Shown here: positions 35,021 through 45,059 of the stretch, one piece after another | How the letters are laid out: each line of letters opens with the position of its first letter | Position numbering within the stretch: position 1 is the stretch's first letter | Source of the DNA: Verrucomicrobiaceae bacterium | GTDB taxonomy: Bacteria; Verrucomicrobiota; Verrucomicrobiia; Verrucomicrobiales; Verrucomicrobiaceae | NCBI GenBank assembly: GCA_015075365.1 | Contig: JABTUN010000001.1 | Coordinates: 2,480,001-2,544,000 of the forward strand | Direction: 5' to 3' | Length of the DNA: 64,000 nt | The notes under the pieces: generated by a model | The model's database searches: none | The model's input: only the letters and a program-made list of their open reading frames with translations | Told to the model about the DNA's origin: nothing | Position numbers and translations under genes: made by a program

Positions 35021-37555
35021 GTGACCGCCCCAGCACCATTTGCCGCCCGTCCCATGCCCGATCACCAGGGCCGTGCCGTCGTGGCGGGCAAATTTTTCCA
35101 GATGGAGGGCACCGCGCGGCCCTGGCGCATGCGCGGTGTCAGCTACGGCCCTTTTTCCCCGCATTCCAGCCGGCAGGTGGCGGATGATTTCAAGCACATC
35201 GCCGCTTTGGGCTTCAACACCGTCCGTCTTTATGATCTGCCGGACGCGGCCACACTGGCGGCTGCCGCCGCCCATGGGTTGAAACTGCTCTGCGGCATCC
35301 CGTGGGCAGAGCACATCGACTTTTTGAGTGACGCAGCTGCCTGGGAGGACATCCGGCGGCGCGTGGCGGAGGGCGCGGCGTTCCTCGGCACGCAGGAGCA
35401 GGTGTGCGCCATCCTGATCGGCAACGAGATCGAAAAGACCCTGGTGCGCTGGATGCGCCCGCGCCGCGTCCGCGCGGCGCTGGAGGAGCTGGTGGACACC
35501 GCCCGCCAGCGCGCGCCGCGCACGCTCATCAGCTATGCCACCTATCCGTCCACGGAGTATCTCGTGCCGCGCAACGCTGACTTCCTGGCGGTGAATGTGT
35601 ACCTGGAGCGGCGCGCGGATTTCACGCGCTACCTCGCGCGCCTGCAAAACCTCGCGGGCGGCAAGCCCCTCGTCGTCTCCGAGTTCGGCCTCGACGCGGC
35701 CGCGCGTGATGACGCGGCGCAGGCCGCCGTGTTGCGCTGGTTTCAGGAGGAAACCCTCGCCGGCGGTTGCGCGGGCGGTGTGTGGTTCAGTTATACGGAC
35801 GAGTGGTTCCGTGGCGGCGTGGAGGTCACGGACTGGTGCTTCGGGCTCGTCACACGCGACCGCCAGGAGCGTCCCGCATGCGCGGTGGCGCGTGAGCTGC
35901 CGGAGAAACCGCCGCCGCCTGCTCCCGCGCCGCGCATCTCCGTCATCGTCTGCACCCGCAACGGTGCCCGCACGCTGGGGGAGTGCCTCGATTCGCTCCA
36001 AACCCTGGATTACCCGGATTACGAGGTGCTGGTGATCGACGACGGCTCAACGGATGCCACCGCCGGGATCGCCACGTCGCGGGCCTTTGCCTCGTACCAT
36101 CATCAAAAGCCCGCCGGGCTCAGCGCCGCGCGCAATCGTGGCGCGGACCTCGCCACCGGCTCCATCCTCGCCTACACGGACGATGACTGCCTCGCGCATC
36201 CGGAATGGCTGCTGCACCTCAGCCATGCGTTTTCCGACGAGCGTGTCATCGCTGCCGGCGGGCCGAACATCCCGCCGCCGCCGCGCAACCGGGTCGAGCG
36301 CGTCGTGGCCGCCGCGCCGGGCGCGCCCGCTCATGTGCTGCTCTCGGACACGGAGGCGGAGCACCTTCCCGGCTGCAATCTCGCCATCCGCAAGGACGCG
36401 CTCGCCCGCATCGGCGGCTTCACGGAGGATTTCACCACCGCGGGCGATGATGTGGACATCTGCTGGCGTCTGCGGGAGCTGGGCGGGCGTGGCAGCCTGC
36501 GTTTTGTGCCCGGTGCCATGGTCTGGCACCACCGGCGCTTCACCGTTCGCGCCTACCTGCGCCAGCAGCGCGGCTACGGCTTTGCGGAGGCCCTGCTCAT
36601 GGCCGCGCATCCGCGGCGCTTCGGCCCGCTGGGCGGCGCGCGCTGGCGCGGCGGCATCTATGGCGATCATCTGCCCTCGGATGACCCGCGCGAGGGCAGC
36701 ATCTACCACGGCCCGCTGGGCATGGGCGCGTTTCAGACCATCTATGCCTCCAACAGCGGCTTTCGCTGGTGGGACTGGTTCACCGGTGTGCTGTGGATCG
36801 CGCTGGCGCTGCTCGCGGTCGTGTTGCGGCAGCACGGGCTGGCGGTCGCGCTGGTTGCCTTCGCAGGGTGGGCCGCGTGGCGCGTCAGCGCGCGCAACGC
36901 CCGCCATGCCGGCCTGCATGGCATCACGGACCGCCTGCTGCTGTGGCTGCTCAGCTTTTTGCAGCCCGTCGTGCGTGAGTTCGCCCGGCTGCGCGGCATG
37001 CTCCTCTACGCCGCGCGGCCCACCTGGCATCCGGGCCTGCCGGACATCCTCCCGCCCCTCAAACCGCGCAAAATCACCCTCCCCTGCATCACGTGCTCCT
37101 TTTGGAGCGAGGACGGCCGTGACCGCCACCATCTGCTGCGCGCTCTGCGGCAGGAGCTGGACCGCCGCCGCGCCATCTACCGGGAGGACGACGGCTGGCG
37201 CTGGTTCGACATCGAGCTCGTGCCGCAGAATGACCTGTCGCGCTCCATCCTCACCGTCACGGAGTATCACGGCGGCGGCCGCTGCCTCACGCGGGTGCGC
37301 GCCATGCTGCGCCTGCGCCGTGGTCTCGTGTGGAACCTGCTCCTGTGGCTGGCCTTTGCCACCTTGCTGGCCACCCTGCCGCTGCCAATCGGCTTCCTTG
37401 GCATCACGGCCCTCGCCGCCACCTTGATCCTCATTCCCGTGGCCGTCGTCCTCATCCGGCGGGACATGACCGCCCTCATCCATGCCGCGGCGGAGACGGC
37501 TGGCCTTGCCGGCGCAGCAGCCGGGACGCCGCGATCCACAGCAGCACCGGAATGA
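35021..37555 (+). CDS. Fusion of glycoside hydrolase-like domain and family 2 glycosyltransferase
   Basis: The protein is 844 aa. Residues about 25-290 form a TIM-barrel glycosidase-like domain: RMRGVSYGPF, LGFNTVRLYDLP, acid/base candidate GNEIEK (Glu136), and nucleophile candidate VVSEFGLD (Glu221). About 305-530 is a GT2 domain with SVIVCTRNGARTL, VLVIDDGSTD and YTDDDC (DXD-like at 386-389), then a DDVDICWRL motif. Two hydrophobic blocks (about 588-625 and 765-815) anchor it in the membrane. It probably makes or trims a surface polysaccharide. No signal peptide precedes the hydrolase domain, which may therefore be cytosolic. Its end overlaps the convergent VTT gene by 80 bp. Confidence 0.85.
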   Translation: MTAPAPFAARPMPDHQGRAVVAGKFFQMEGTARPWRMRGVSYGPFSPHSSRQVADDFKHIAALGFNTVRLYDLPDAATLAAAAAHGLKLLCGIPWAEHIDFLSDAAAWEDIRRRVAEGAAFLGTQEQVCAILIGNEIEKTLVRWMRPRRVRAALEELVDTARQRAPRTLISYATYPSTEYLVPRNADFLAVNVYLERRADFTRYLARLQNLAGGKPLVVSEFGLDAAARDDAAQAAVLRWFQEETLAGGCAGGVWFSYTDEWFRGGVEVTDWCFGLVTRDRQERPACAVARELPEKPPPPAPAPRISVIVCTRNGARTLGECLDSLQTLDYPDYEVLVIDDGSTDATAGIATSRAFASYHHQKPAGLSAARNRGADLATGSILAYTDDDCLAHPEWLLHLSHAFSDERVIAAGGPNIPPPPRNRVERVVAAAPGAPAHVLLSDTEAEHLPGCNLAIRKDALARIGGFTEDFTTAGDDVDICWRLRELGGRGSLRFVPGAMVWHHRRFTVRAYLRQQRGYGFAEALLMAAHPRRFGPLGGARWRGGIYGDHLPSDDPREGSIYHGPLGMGAFQTIYASNSGFRWWDWFTGVLWIALALLAVVLRQHGLAVALVAFAGWAAWRVSARNARHAGLHGITDRLLLWLLSFLQPVVREFARLRGMLLYAARPTWHPGLPDILPPLKPRKITLPCITCSFWSEDGRDRHHLLRALRQELDRRRAIYREDDGWRWFDIELVPQNDLSRSILTVTEYHGGGRCLTRVRAMLRLRRGLVWNLLLWLAFATLLATLPLPIGFLGITALAATLILIPVAVVLIRRDMTALIHAAAETAGLAGAAAGTPRSTAAPE

Positions 37556-38144
37556 CCGCGCTCAGCGTGATCGCTCCGCCCGGCTCCGTCTGCCCCAGGT
37601 GGCCGATCGCCGCGAAGGCAAAGCCCAGCGGCAGGCTGCCGCAGGCCAGCGCCGGCAGAAAAACCCGCCATGGCATTCGTGCGATGCCCGCCAGGCACGC
37701 CACCGCCTCCGGCAGCACCGGCGTCCAGCGGGACACCGCCACCAGCCAGCCACCGTGCTTCGCGAACAACGCCTCCGCCTTCCGCAGCCCCTCCGCCCCG
37801 GCGATCCATGCCGCCGCTCCGTGGCCCAGCCAGCGGCAGGCCGCGTAGGCCACCGTGCCTGACAGCATGGAGCCCAGCACGCAGATCCAGCCGCCCGCCC
37901 ACCATCCGTGGGTCCAGCCGATCGCAGACATCACCACCGTGGAAGGGATCGGCAGCACGATGTCCGCCACCAGCAGCAGCACCCCGGCCGCCCAGGCCCA
38001 CGTGCCAAAGCCCTGCATCCACTCCCGCGTGCCCTCCAGGCTCAGCGTCGCGTCAAACCGGCCGCCCCAGATGAAAAACGGCACCAGGATGGCCCCCAGG
38101 AGCACCAGGATCAAAAGCAGGAACGAACCGCGTCGCGCAGGCAT
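37476..38144 (-). CDS. VTT-domain (DedA/TVP38-like) membrane protein
   Basis: The 222-aa polytopic protein carries a VTT/SNARE-associated domain: LPIPSTVVMSAIGWTHGWWAGGWICVLGSMLSGTVAYA and, later, KHGGWLVAVSRWTPVLPEAVACLAGI, which matches the conserved glycine/arginine-proline core of the family. Relatives move lipids between membrane leaflets or maintain membrane potential. The 3' end overlaps the convergent glycosyltransferase fusion gene by 80 bp. Confidence 0.87.
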   Translation of the reverse strand: MPARRGSFLLLILVLLGAILVPFFIWGGRFDATLSLEGTREWMQGFGTWAWAAGVLLLVADIVLPIPSTVVMSAIGWTHGWWAGGWICVLGSMLSGTVAYAACRWLGHGAAAWIAGAEGLRKAEALFAKHGGWLVAVSRWTPVLPEAVACLAGIARMPWRVFLPALACGSLPLGFAFAAIGHLGQTEPGGAITLSAVIPVLLWIAASRLLRRQGQPSPPRHG

Positions 38145-38206
38145 CCATCACCAAACGCCGCGCGCCCGCGCTTGCAACCGCCGCCATCGCCGCTCACCCA
38201 TGCCCC

Positions 38207-38482
38207 ATGCCGCCCGTGCCCACGGACTTCTCCCGCCTCTTCAATCTCGGGGAGGCCTGTCTCTGGTTCGTCATCGCCCTCCTGCTGCTCTTCCGCCCGC
38301 CGCCGCGGCTCGCCGTCACTGCCTGGCGCTGGTGGCTGCCGCTCGCCTTCGCCGTTTTCGGCCTGTCCGACCTCATCGAGTCCGGCACCGGCGCGTGGTG
38401 GCATCCCTGGTGGCTTTTGGTGATGAAGGCCGCCTGCGTTCTCGCCTTCCTCCTTGCCTGGCGCGCGCAGCGAGCGCGCTGA
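38207..38482 (+). CDS. Small membrane protein, unknown
   Basis: The 91-aa protein contains three probable membrane segments (about 13-28, 43-57 and 69-85) and is rich in Trp. It is divergent from the VTT gene. The GLSDLIESGTGAWWHPWWLL region is distinctive, but I cannot name a family. Confidence 0.6.
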   Translation: MPPVPTDFSRLFNLGEACLWFVIALLLLFRPPPRLAVTAWRWWLPLAFAVFGLSDLIESGTGAWWHPWWLLVMKAACVLAFLLAWRAQRAR

Positions 38483-38554
38483 CACCGGAATCCGCGCTTT
38501 TTTTGCCTCGCGCGGCGAACGTGCGCGGTTTCCGCCACGTAATTTGTTATCATC

Positions 38555-40633
38555 ATGCGCCCGACTCTTCTCGCCCTTCTCCTCGCTCTTCCTGCCTTCA
38601 CCTCCGCGCATGCGGAGTTCCAGGCGGGAGCCGCCGTGATCGACATCACGCCGCTGAAGCTGCCGGTGCTGGTGAATGGCGGGATGCTCAGCCGCTATGT
38701 GGACAAGATCAACACCCGCGTGAACGCCCGCGCCATCGTGGCCACGGACGGGAAGGAGTCGGTGGCCATCGTCGTGGCGGATAGCTGCATGATGAGCCGT
38801 GAGGTGCTCGACGACGCCAAAAAGGCCGCGGCGGCGAAAACAGGCATCGCCACGGATCACATGCTCATCTCCGCCACACACGCGCACTCCGCACCGGCCT
38901 CGATGGGCTGCCTCGGCACGGAGGCAGACCCGGCTTATGTGCCTTTCTTGAAGGAAAAACTCGTCGAGGCCATCGCCGCGGCGCAAAAGGCCCTCAAACC
39001 GGCCCGCATCGGTTTTGCGAAGCACGACGCGGCGGACTTCACCGCGCTGCGTCAGTGGATCAGAAGGCCGGACAAGCTCGCGGAGGACCCTTTTGGCAAC
39101 CTCAGCGTCCGTGCCAACATGCACGCCGGCCGCGTGTGGGATGATGTCACCGGCGAATCCGGCCCCGAAGACCCGGATCTCTCGCTCATCTCCATTCAAA
39201 GCGCCGATGGCAAGCCGCTGGCCGTGCTCGCGAACTTCTCCATGCACTACTTTGGCGACAAGGACATCAGCGCCGACTACTTCGGCCTCTTCTCGGAAGG
39301 GCTGAAGCAGCGCATCGACCCGCAGGGCGGCATGGTCGGCATCATGTCCCACGGCTGCAGCGGCGACATCTACCGTGTCGATTACAAAGTGCCGGAGAAA
39401 GACCGCCCAAAACCCACCATCGACGAGTACACGCAGGGCCTGCTCGACATCGCGATGAAGGCCTACACGCAAATCGAGTATCGCAGCGATGTCGATGTGG
39501 CCATGGCAGAGCGGCGCATGACACTGAAATACCGCGTGCCGGACAAACAACGCCTCGAATGGGCCCAGCGCATCGTCGCCGAGATGGGCGATCGTTTGGC
39601 GAAGACGCCAACGGAGGTCTATGCCCGCGAGCAGATCATCCTCCACGAGCGCCAGCAGACGGAGATCGTCGTGCAGGCGTTGCGCATCGGCTCCATCGGC
39701 ATCGCCACCACGCCGAACGAGACCTATGCCATCACCGGCCTCAAGATCAAAGCCGCCAGCCCGCTGCCGCACACCATGGTCATCGAGCTCGCGAACGGTG
39801 GCGATGGCTACATCCCGCCGCCGGAGATGCACGCCTGGGGCGGCTACAACACATGGGCCGCACGTTCCGCCGGTCTCGAAGTCATGGCCGAGCCGAAGAT
39901 CACGCAGGCCGCCATCGGTTTGCTCGAAACAGTGAGCAAAGCCCCGCGCAAGCCCTGGCACCTCAGCGCCGGACCGGCCACGAAAACCATCGCTGATCTC
40001 GGCCCGCTGGCTTACTGGCGCTTGAACGAGTTCACCGGTCCCGTGGCGGCCGATGCCACCTCGCATGAGCATCACGCCACCTACGAAGGCGGTGTCGCCT
40101 ACTACCTCGATGGCCCGCACGCCTCGAAATTCTGCGGCGGCGAGGTCAATCGCGCCCCGCACTTCGTCGGCGGTCGCCTCGCCACCGAACTCGCCCAGCT
40201 CGGCGAGGACTACACCCTCTCGATGTGGATCTGGAACGGCATGCCGAATGACGGTCGCGACTTCTGCGGCTGGTTTTACTCCCGCGATCACAACCACGGC
40301 ACCAGCGCCTTCGGCGAGCACCTCGGCATCGGCGGCAAAAGCGGCCACACCGGCAAGCTCGTCCTCCAAGTCGGTGAAGCCCAATTCGCCGGACAAACCG
40401 AGCTGCCTCGCTGGACCTGGCAGCACATCGCCCTTGTGCGGAAAGGCGGCAAGGTGCGCATCTATCTCAACGGCACCCTCGATCTCGAAGCCGAAGCCCC
40501 CGCCGTGAAAATCCCCGCCCTCTTCCTCGGCGGCCGCAGCGACAACTCGGACAACTGGGAAGGCCGCCTCGACGAAATCGCCGTGTTTGGCAAGGCGCTG
40601 AGCAGCGGGGAGGTCAGCCACCTCGCCAAGTAG
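38555..40633 (+). CDS. Secreted neutral-ceramidase-like hydrolase with LamG domain
   Basis: This is a 692-aa protein with a signal peptide (1-20). Residues about 22-460 match the alkaline/neutral ceramidase N-terminal fold: AGAAVIDITPLKLPVLVNGG, the zinc-type SATHAHSAP motif (about 106-114), and SHGCSGDIYR, which corresponds to the region of the catalytic serine. About 490-690 is a concanavalin/LamG domain (ADLGPLAYWRLNEFTGPVAAD...DNWEGRLDEIAVFGKAL). Such proteins are common in this phylum and their substrates are rarely known. A true ceramide substrate is not implied. Confidence 0.85.
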   Translation: MRPTLLALLLALPAFTSAHAEFQAGAAVIDITPLKLPVLVNGGMLSRYVDKINTRVNARAIVATDGKESVAIVVADSCMMSREVLDDAKKAAAAKTGIATDHMLISATHAHSAPASMGCLGTEADPAYVPFLKEKLVEAIAAAQKALKPARIGFAKHDAADFTALRQWIRRPDKLAEDPFGNLSVRANMHAGRVWDDVTGESGPEDPDLSLISIQSADGKPLAVLANFSMHYFGDKDISADYFGLFSEGLKQRIDPQGGMVGIMSHGCSGDIYRVDYKVPEKDRPKPTIDEYTQGLLDIAMKAYTQIEYRSDVDVAMAERRMTLKYRVPDKQRLEWAQRIVAEMGDRLAKTPTEVYAREQIILHERQQTEIVVQALRIGSIGIATTPNETYAITGLKIKAASPLPHTMVIELANGGDGYIPPPEMHAWGGYNTWAARSAGLEVMAEPKITQAAIGLLETVSKAPRKPWHLSAGPATKTIADLGPLAYWRLNEFTGPVAADATSHEHHATYEGGVAYYLDGPHASKFCGGEVNRAPHFVGGRLATELAQLGEDYTLSMWIWNGMPNDGRDFCGWFYSRDHNHGTSAFGEHLGIGGKSGHTGKLVLQVGEAQFAGQTELPRWTWQHIALVRKGGKVRIYLNGTLDLEAEAPAVKIPALFLGGRSDNSDNWEGRLDEIAVFGKALSSGEVSHLAK

Positions 40634-40821
40634 CTCTACCTCGGGTGAAACAGGGAGGCTTGGACGTTTCAGGTTTCAGAAGTGGCCTTGATCTCTGATT
40701 TCCGCTCTTGATGGGAGTTTACCCGTCGGCAAACGTTCCGGTTTTGGAACTATATTTCCCTGGTGATGAACAAAAGAAACTCTTTAATCTGACGATGCGT
40801 TGTGCGCAAAGGGCCATGTCG

Positions 40822-43800
40822 ATGCATCGAGTCATCTCATTTTTGCTGTTGGCTAATCTGCTGACCCGACCGCCTGCTGAGGCAGCACCCGGAGATCTGG
40901 ACCGATCATTTGCTAGAGGCGAAGTCATCACTTGTTTGGGAGAGACCGGCCCCGTGACAGCCATGGCGGTCATGAACGATGGAACTGCGGTGGCCGCAGG
41001 GCAGGTTCAGACCGGTGGATTTTATGTGGATCGACCTTATGTGCTTGCCCGTTTTCAGCCGAATGGCACGCCTGACTATTCGGCAGGAGAGAGGGGACTC
41101 TTATTTACCGGCAGCAGAATCTGGTCGATGTCCCGGCAGCGGGATGGAAAACTTTTGCTTGCAGTGGCTACTCCGGGCTTGAACATGACGCGATTGAATG
41201 CAGATGGCACGTTGGACTCGTCCTTCGCTTACGGAGAGCTTCTTGAGTCCACTGATCCTGACTACAATCATCTTGTTGACGTGACCGTCGCATCCTTGGA
41301 CGACGGACGAAGCATTGTGGCCGGATTGTCCAACAGTGGCGCTGCCTTGCGCCGGGTCTTTGCCAACGGGGGACATGATTCGAGTTTCGGCATAGCGGGT
41401 GTGGCGCGCCATGCGATCTGGCCCAAATGCCTGTTCGTACAGCCGGACGGAAAAATCCTGGTCGGTGGAAAAATCCAGCAGCAGGGAGGCGGAGGGACGG
41501 ATTTTGCAGTCGTGCGACTCCTTGAGCATGGAGCCATGGACATTTCTTTCGGCATCGCAGGCGTGTCGGTGCTTGACTTGGGGAGCGGAGTCGAGGTTTG
41601 CCTCGGTTTGCTGGCACAGTCGGATGGTGGTGTGATTGCCACTGGCCAGTCTGGCAGCGGTCAGGTTGTGGTACGCCTGACGCCGCAGGGCATGCTTGAT
41701 CCAGCCTTTGGGACCGGCGGACGCGCAGTTTCGCCATTTTTGGGAGCTTCCCTGGCCCTTCTACCTTTGGCAGAGGACGATGGGCGCTTCCTGGTGATCG
41801 GTCGGCATGACTCAACGGATGATCCTCCGGTTTCAAACCACCATGTCGTCTGCTACACTAGTTCGGGTTCTGTTGATCTTGCATATGGTGCCAATGGTGT
41901 GGCCATCATAGGTCGGGCGCAGGGCACCGGGAACGATGCCCTGCCCAGGAGTTTTGGGGATCGGCTTGCGAATGGCTCGATCGTTGTAGGATGTCACGTT
42001 TGGAACAGCGTCGCCCCCAATTTCCGTCTCGTGAAGCTTGATCCAACTGGCATGATCGACTCTTCTTATGGAGGAGGCATCATCCGGTTGGCAGAGTCTG
42101 GCGAGGCCTGGTTTGATCGCTTCGTCGGTCGCCAGTTTCACACTCTGCCCGATGGGACCATCCTTTTCCCCAGCAGGGGCAGCTCCGGAGGCAGTTCCAT
42201 CACGGAGGTGCATGCTTTTCTCTCCAACGGTATGCCAGACGAGGGATTTGGAGTGAACGGTGTGCTGAGCATGAATGGCTCAATCGATGTTACCTTGGGA
42301 GGAGCCACCCTCGCAGCCTTGCCAGACGGTCGGTTTGTGCTGGCGGGCACCCGCATAGGCGCGCCCAGTTGGGCCTATAGCGGCAGGCTTGCCTCTGGAC
42401 TTGCCAATCCAGAGTTCAATGGCGGCCTTGTCAGTTACACTTCAGTGGCGGCCACCGGCAGCAATCCAGTCATGGAGATGGCTTTTGATGCTGAAGGACG
42501 CTTGGTGAGTGTCGGTCGCTCAACCGTTTCTGGCTCCCGTACGGATGTGGCGCTGGCTCGCCACCTGCCTGACGGGAAGCTGGACACCTCCTTCGGCCAA
42601 GGTGGCATCGTGCATCTGTCCATCGCGGACTTTGACGCCGCCTACTCTCTTAATGTGCTACCGGACGGTCGTATCCTGATCGGAGGACGTAGTGGAACCA
42701 GTCTGCTCAACCTAACGCCTTTCTTCGCGTGTTACCTTGCCGATGGCAGCCTGGATCCTGCCTTTGGCATCGGCGGCCTTGTTCTCGGTTTTCCAAATGC
42801 ACCGGCCGCTGTGGTCAATGATGTGGCCCTGCTGCCCGACGGACGGTTTGTCGCGGTACTTATGAGTCCCGTGGTTTCCCAGTCAGACAAGCCGATTTTG
42901 TATTGCTTCCAGTCAAATGGAAGCCTTGACCCTACCTTTGGATCGGGAGGCAGGGCGCTGGACTTTCCCGCGGGTGTCAATGGGCGGTCGCTAGCTATAG
43001 CCGTTCAGAAAGATGGGAGGATCGTGATAACGGGAGGCGGGCGAGTTTCCACCGACTTGATAACCGACGATGTTGCCGTGTGGCGATATGAGGCCAACGG
43101 GGTTCCAGATACTTCTTTCGGGCACCTTGGCCGGCGGATCATTGCGGCAAGTGGATACACAGACGAAGGACGCCATCTTGACATTTCCCCCGGCAACAAA
43201 ATCACGGTGGCCACCCAATCCACGACTCCGGCTGATTATGCGGTTGTCGGCGCATTTTGTGGATTGATCCGCCTGGAAGGGGGGGCGCTAATGGCGAATC
43301 TAACCCTCGGCTCTCCAAAAAACCTCTCGGAAAGCGGTGTAACGCTGCGCGGAACAGTGAATCCAAACGGTCATGCTACTCATGCGCTCATGGAGTACGG
43401 GCTCACAACTTCTTACGGTCAGAGCGTTCCTCTCGCGCTCATTGACGAAGATGGCACAGTGCCTGAAAACGTTGAAGCGCCACTCTCCGGTCTCAGTGCC
43501 GGCACCACCTATCACTATCGCCTTACCGCAACCACGGCAGCTGGCACACGTAGCACACAGGATGGCATGTTTTGGACATTGTTGAGCCTCCCAACCTGGC
43601 GTCAGCTTCATTTTGGCAGCACCGCCAACTCCGGGAACGGTCGTGACACGGCTGATCTCGACTTCGATGGGATTCCCAACCTCCTTGAATGGGCCTGTGG
43701 GCTTTCGCCAACCCAGCCGTCGCGTTTGAACATGACGGCGGGTGTGGTTGGTGGCGTCATTGAGTTCACCTACGAGCGGGACATGGCGGCTGGTGCGGCC

Positions 43801-43968
43801 TGTCAGGTCGAGTGGAGTGATGATTTGAGTGGTGCCTCGTGGAACACGACGGACGTGTCTGAAACGGTCGTGGGGGCCTCGGGCAAGATTCAGACGGTAA
43901 AGGCCACGCTGCCATCAGGCACAAACGGCCGCCGCTTTGTGCGCTTGCGTGTAAGCGTTCTGCCATGA
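40822..43968 (+). CDS. Large secreted delta-60 repeat protein
   Basis: The protein is 1048 aa. I chose ATG 40822 because AAGGG lies eight bases upstream and a signal peptide (1-20) follows directly. Many tandem delta-60 repeats cover about 22-830 (patterns such as LPDGRILIGGRSG and DGSLDPAFGIGG) and form predicted propellers. About 850-945 is a fibronectin-like module (GTVNPNGHATHALMEYG..SAGTTYHYRLTATTAAG). A Gly/Asp-rich DLDFDGIPNLLEWACG segment and a beta tail complete it. It is a putative adhesin or surface protein. Base composition is visibly less GC-rich than the flanks, suggesting transfer. Confidence 0.85.
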   Translation: MHRVISFLLLANLLTRPPAEAAPGDLDRSFARGEVITCLGETGPVTAMAVMNDGTAVAAGQVQTGGFYVDRPYVLARFQPNGTPDYSAGERGLLFTGSRIWSMSRQRDGKLLLAVATPGLNMTRLNADGTLDSSFAYGELLESTDPDYNHLVDVTVASLDDGRSIVAGLSNSGAALRRVFANGGHDSSFGIAGVARHAIWPKCLFVQPDGKILVGGKIQQQGGGGTDFAVVRLLEHGAMDISFGIAGVSVLDLGSGVEVCLGLLAQSDGGVIATGQSGSGQVVVRLTPQGMLDPAFGTGGRAVSPFLGASLALLPLAEDDGRFLVIGRHDSTDDPPVSNHHVVCYTSSGSVDLAYGANGVAIIGRAQGTGNDALPRSFGDRLANGSIVVGCHVWNSVAPNFRLVKLDPTGMIDSSYGGGIIRLAESGEAWFDRFVGRQFHTLPDGTILFPSRGSSGGSSITEVHAFLSNGMPDEGFGVNGVLSMNGSIDVTLGGATLAALPDGRFVLAGTRIGAPSWAYSGRLASGLANPEFNGGLVSYTSVAATGSNPVMEMAFDAEGRLVSVGRSTVSGSRTDVALARHLPDGKLDTSFGQGGIVHLSIADFDAAYSLNVLPDGRILIGGRSGTSLLNLTPFFACYLADGSLDPAFGIGGLVLGFPNAPAAVVNDVALLPDGRFVAVLMSPVVSQSDKPILYCFQSNGSLDPTFGSGGRALDFPAGVNGRSLAIAVQKDGRIVITGGGRVSTDLITDDVAVWRYEANGVPDTSFGHLGRRIIAASGYTDEGRHLDISPGNKITVATQSTTPADYAVVGAFCGLIRLEGGALMANLTLGSPKNLSESGVTLRGTVNPNGHATHALMEYGLTTSYGQSVPLALIDEDGTVPENVEAPLSGLSAGTTYHYRLTATTAAGTRSTQDGMFWTLLSLPTWRQLHFGSTANSGNGRDTADLDFDGIPNLLEWACGLSPTQPSRLNMTAGVVGGVIEFTYERDMAAGAACQVEWSDDLSGASWNTTDVSETVVGASGKIQTVKATLPSGTNGRRFVRLRVSVLP

Positions 43969-44210
43969 TAAGCATAGATGCAGGCAGGAGGCACGCTTGG
44001 TCAGGCCTTCTCCTTTGCAACATATGGGGTCTGGCAGCCCCCGGGGCGTTGGGTGGTGGAACTGGTGAAAGAGAGGGCGGGCTGCCACCTGACGAAGTGC
44101 AACGAGAAGAGGCTCCGCACGCCGGGCGTGAGGTCGCGGAGGCAAAGGTGCGGTTGTCCCGGCTTCCCCGCCGGCCTGCGGGTGAGAGGGGCGGTGCCGC
44201 GCGGGGGGGC
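43969..44210. other. Non-coding gap between convergent genes
   Basis: The 242 bp lie between the convergent delta-60 and SirB1-like genes. A long plus-strand open frame crosses it but continues antisense through the SirB1-like gene, so I treat it as a shadow. I see no RNA gene, hairpin with T-run or repeat. Confidence 0.4.
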
Positions 44211-45059
44211 TCAGCCGTCCATGAGCTTCACGGCGAGGCGGCGCATGAACTGGCGGTCGGTGAAGTTGTTCAGGCGGGTGAATGCCTCGTCCAGATTGCG
44301 CAGGATGCGCAGCAGGGTGCCGTCCGGTGTCGCGGGCTCCTGCACGAGGTCGTCCATGGAGGGATTGGCGGCGGGATGGTGCTTGGAGACGTCACCGGCG
44401 TGCATGAAGCGGCCGCGGTTGAAGCAATCGACGAGCCAGAGCCTGCCCTGGTGCATGACACGGGCGAGGAAGTGGCCGGGGAAGTTGCAGCCGCCGATGT
44501 CGAGGCCGAAACGGTGGCCGAGGAGGCGGTAGAGGCAGCAGAGGCTGATGGGATTGCCCAGGCCGGTCTCGATGACCCAGAAGAGGTTGCTGTTCTCCGG
44601 GGAGTAGTAGTCCTTGGTGTTGCCGCGGAAGCGCGCCACGCCGGTGTCAGGCGCGGGGGAGAAGAGCCACTCCGCGAGCTCGTGCGCGGTCATGCGGCCG
44701 CGCTCGTCAAAGGCCTGCCGCGCCAGGAGGTCGAGGCAGCGGGTGAGGTCGGCGGGCTGGGTCTTCCAGCCGTTGAGGAAGGCGGAAAGCTGGCTGAGGC
44801 CCTCCTCCAACTGGGCGTGCTCCCCCTCCAGCCAGCGCCAGCGCATCCACATCTCCTCCAGCTCGGTGCGGCGGGCGGGCTCCAGCAGGCCGGCGACGAC
44901 GCGCTCCTCCTCCGGGGTGAGCGGATCGTCGAGCATCTCGAGGAACTCCGGCAGCTCGCGCCGCATGCCGACGAGCTCCCGGCGCACGGCCTCGCGGACG
45001 ACTTCGGAGTCGTCATCAAGGAGTTTGCGGAGGTGACGGAGCTGCAGGACGCCGGGCAT
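44211..45059 (-). CDS. SirB1-like transglutaminase-fold protein
   Basis: The 282-aa protein resembles the SirB1/YchA group (transglutaminase-like plus helical repeats). The core NSNLFWVIETGLGNPISLCCLYRLLGHRFGLDIGGCNFPGHFLAR shows the family's cysteine and FPGHFL segment, followed by WLVDCFNRGRFM. The N-terminal third is helical. The protein ends NNFTDRQFMRRLAVKLMDG. A decayed copy of exactly this C-terminus occurs at 61586-61661. Function is unknown; activity as a protease or transglutaminase has not been shown for the group. Confidence 0.85.
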   Translation of the reverse strand: MPGVLQLRHLRKLLDDDSEVVREAVRRELVGMRRELPEFLEMLDDPLTPEEERVVAGLLEPARRTELEEMWMRWRWLEGEHAQLEEGLSQLSAFLNGWKTQPADLTRCLDLLARQAFDERGRMTAHELAEWLFSPAPDTGVARFRGNTKDYYSPENSNLFWVIETGLGNPISLCCLYRLLGHRFGLDIGGCNFPGHFLARVMHQGRLWLVDCFNRGRFMHAGDVSKHHPAANPSMDDLVQEPATPDGTLLRILRNLDEAFTRLNNFTDRQFMRRLAVKLMDG

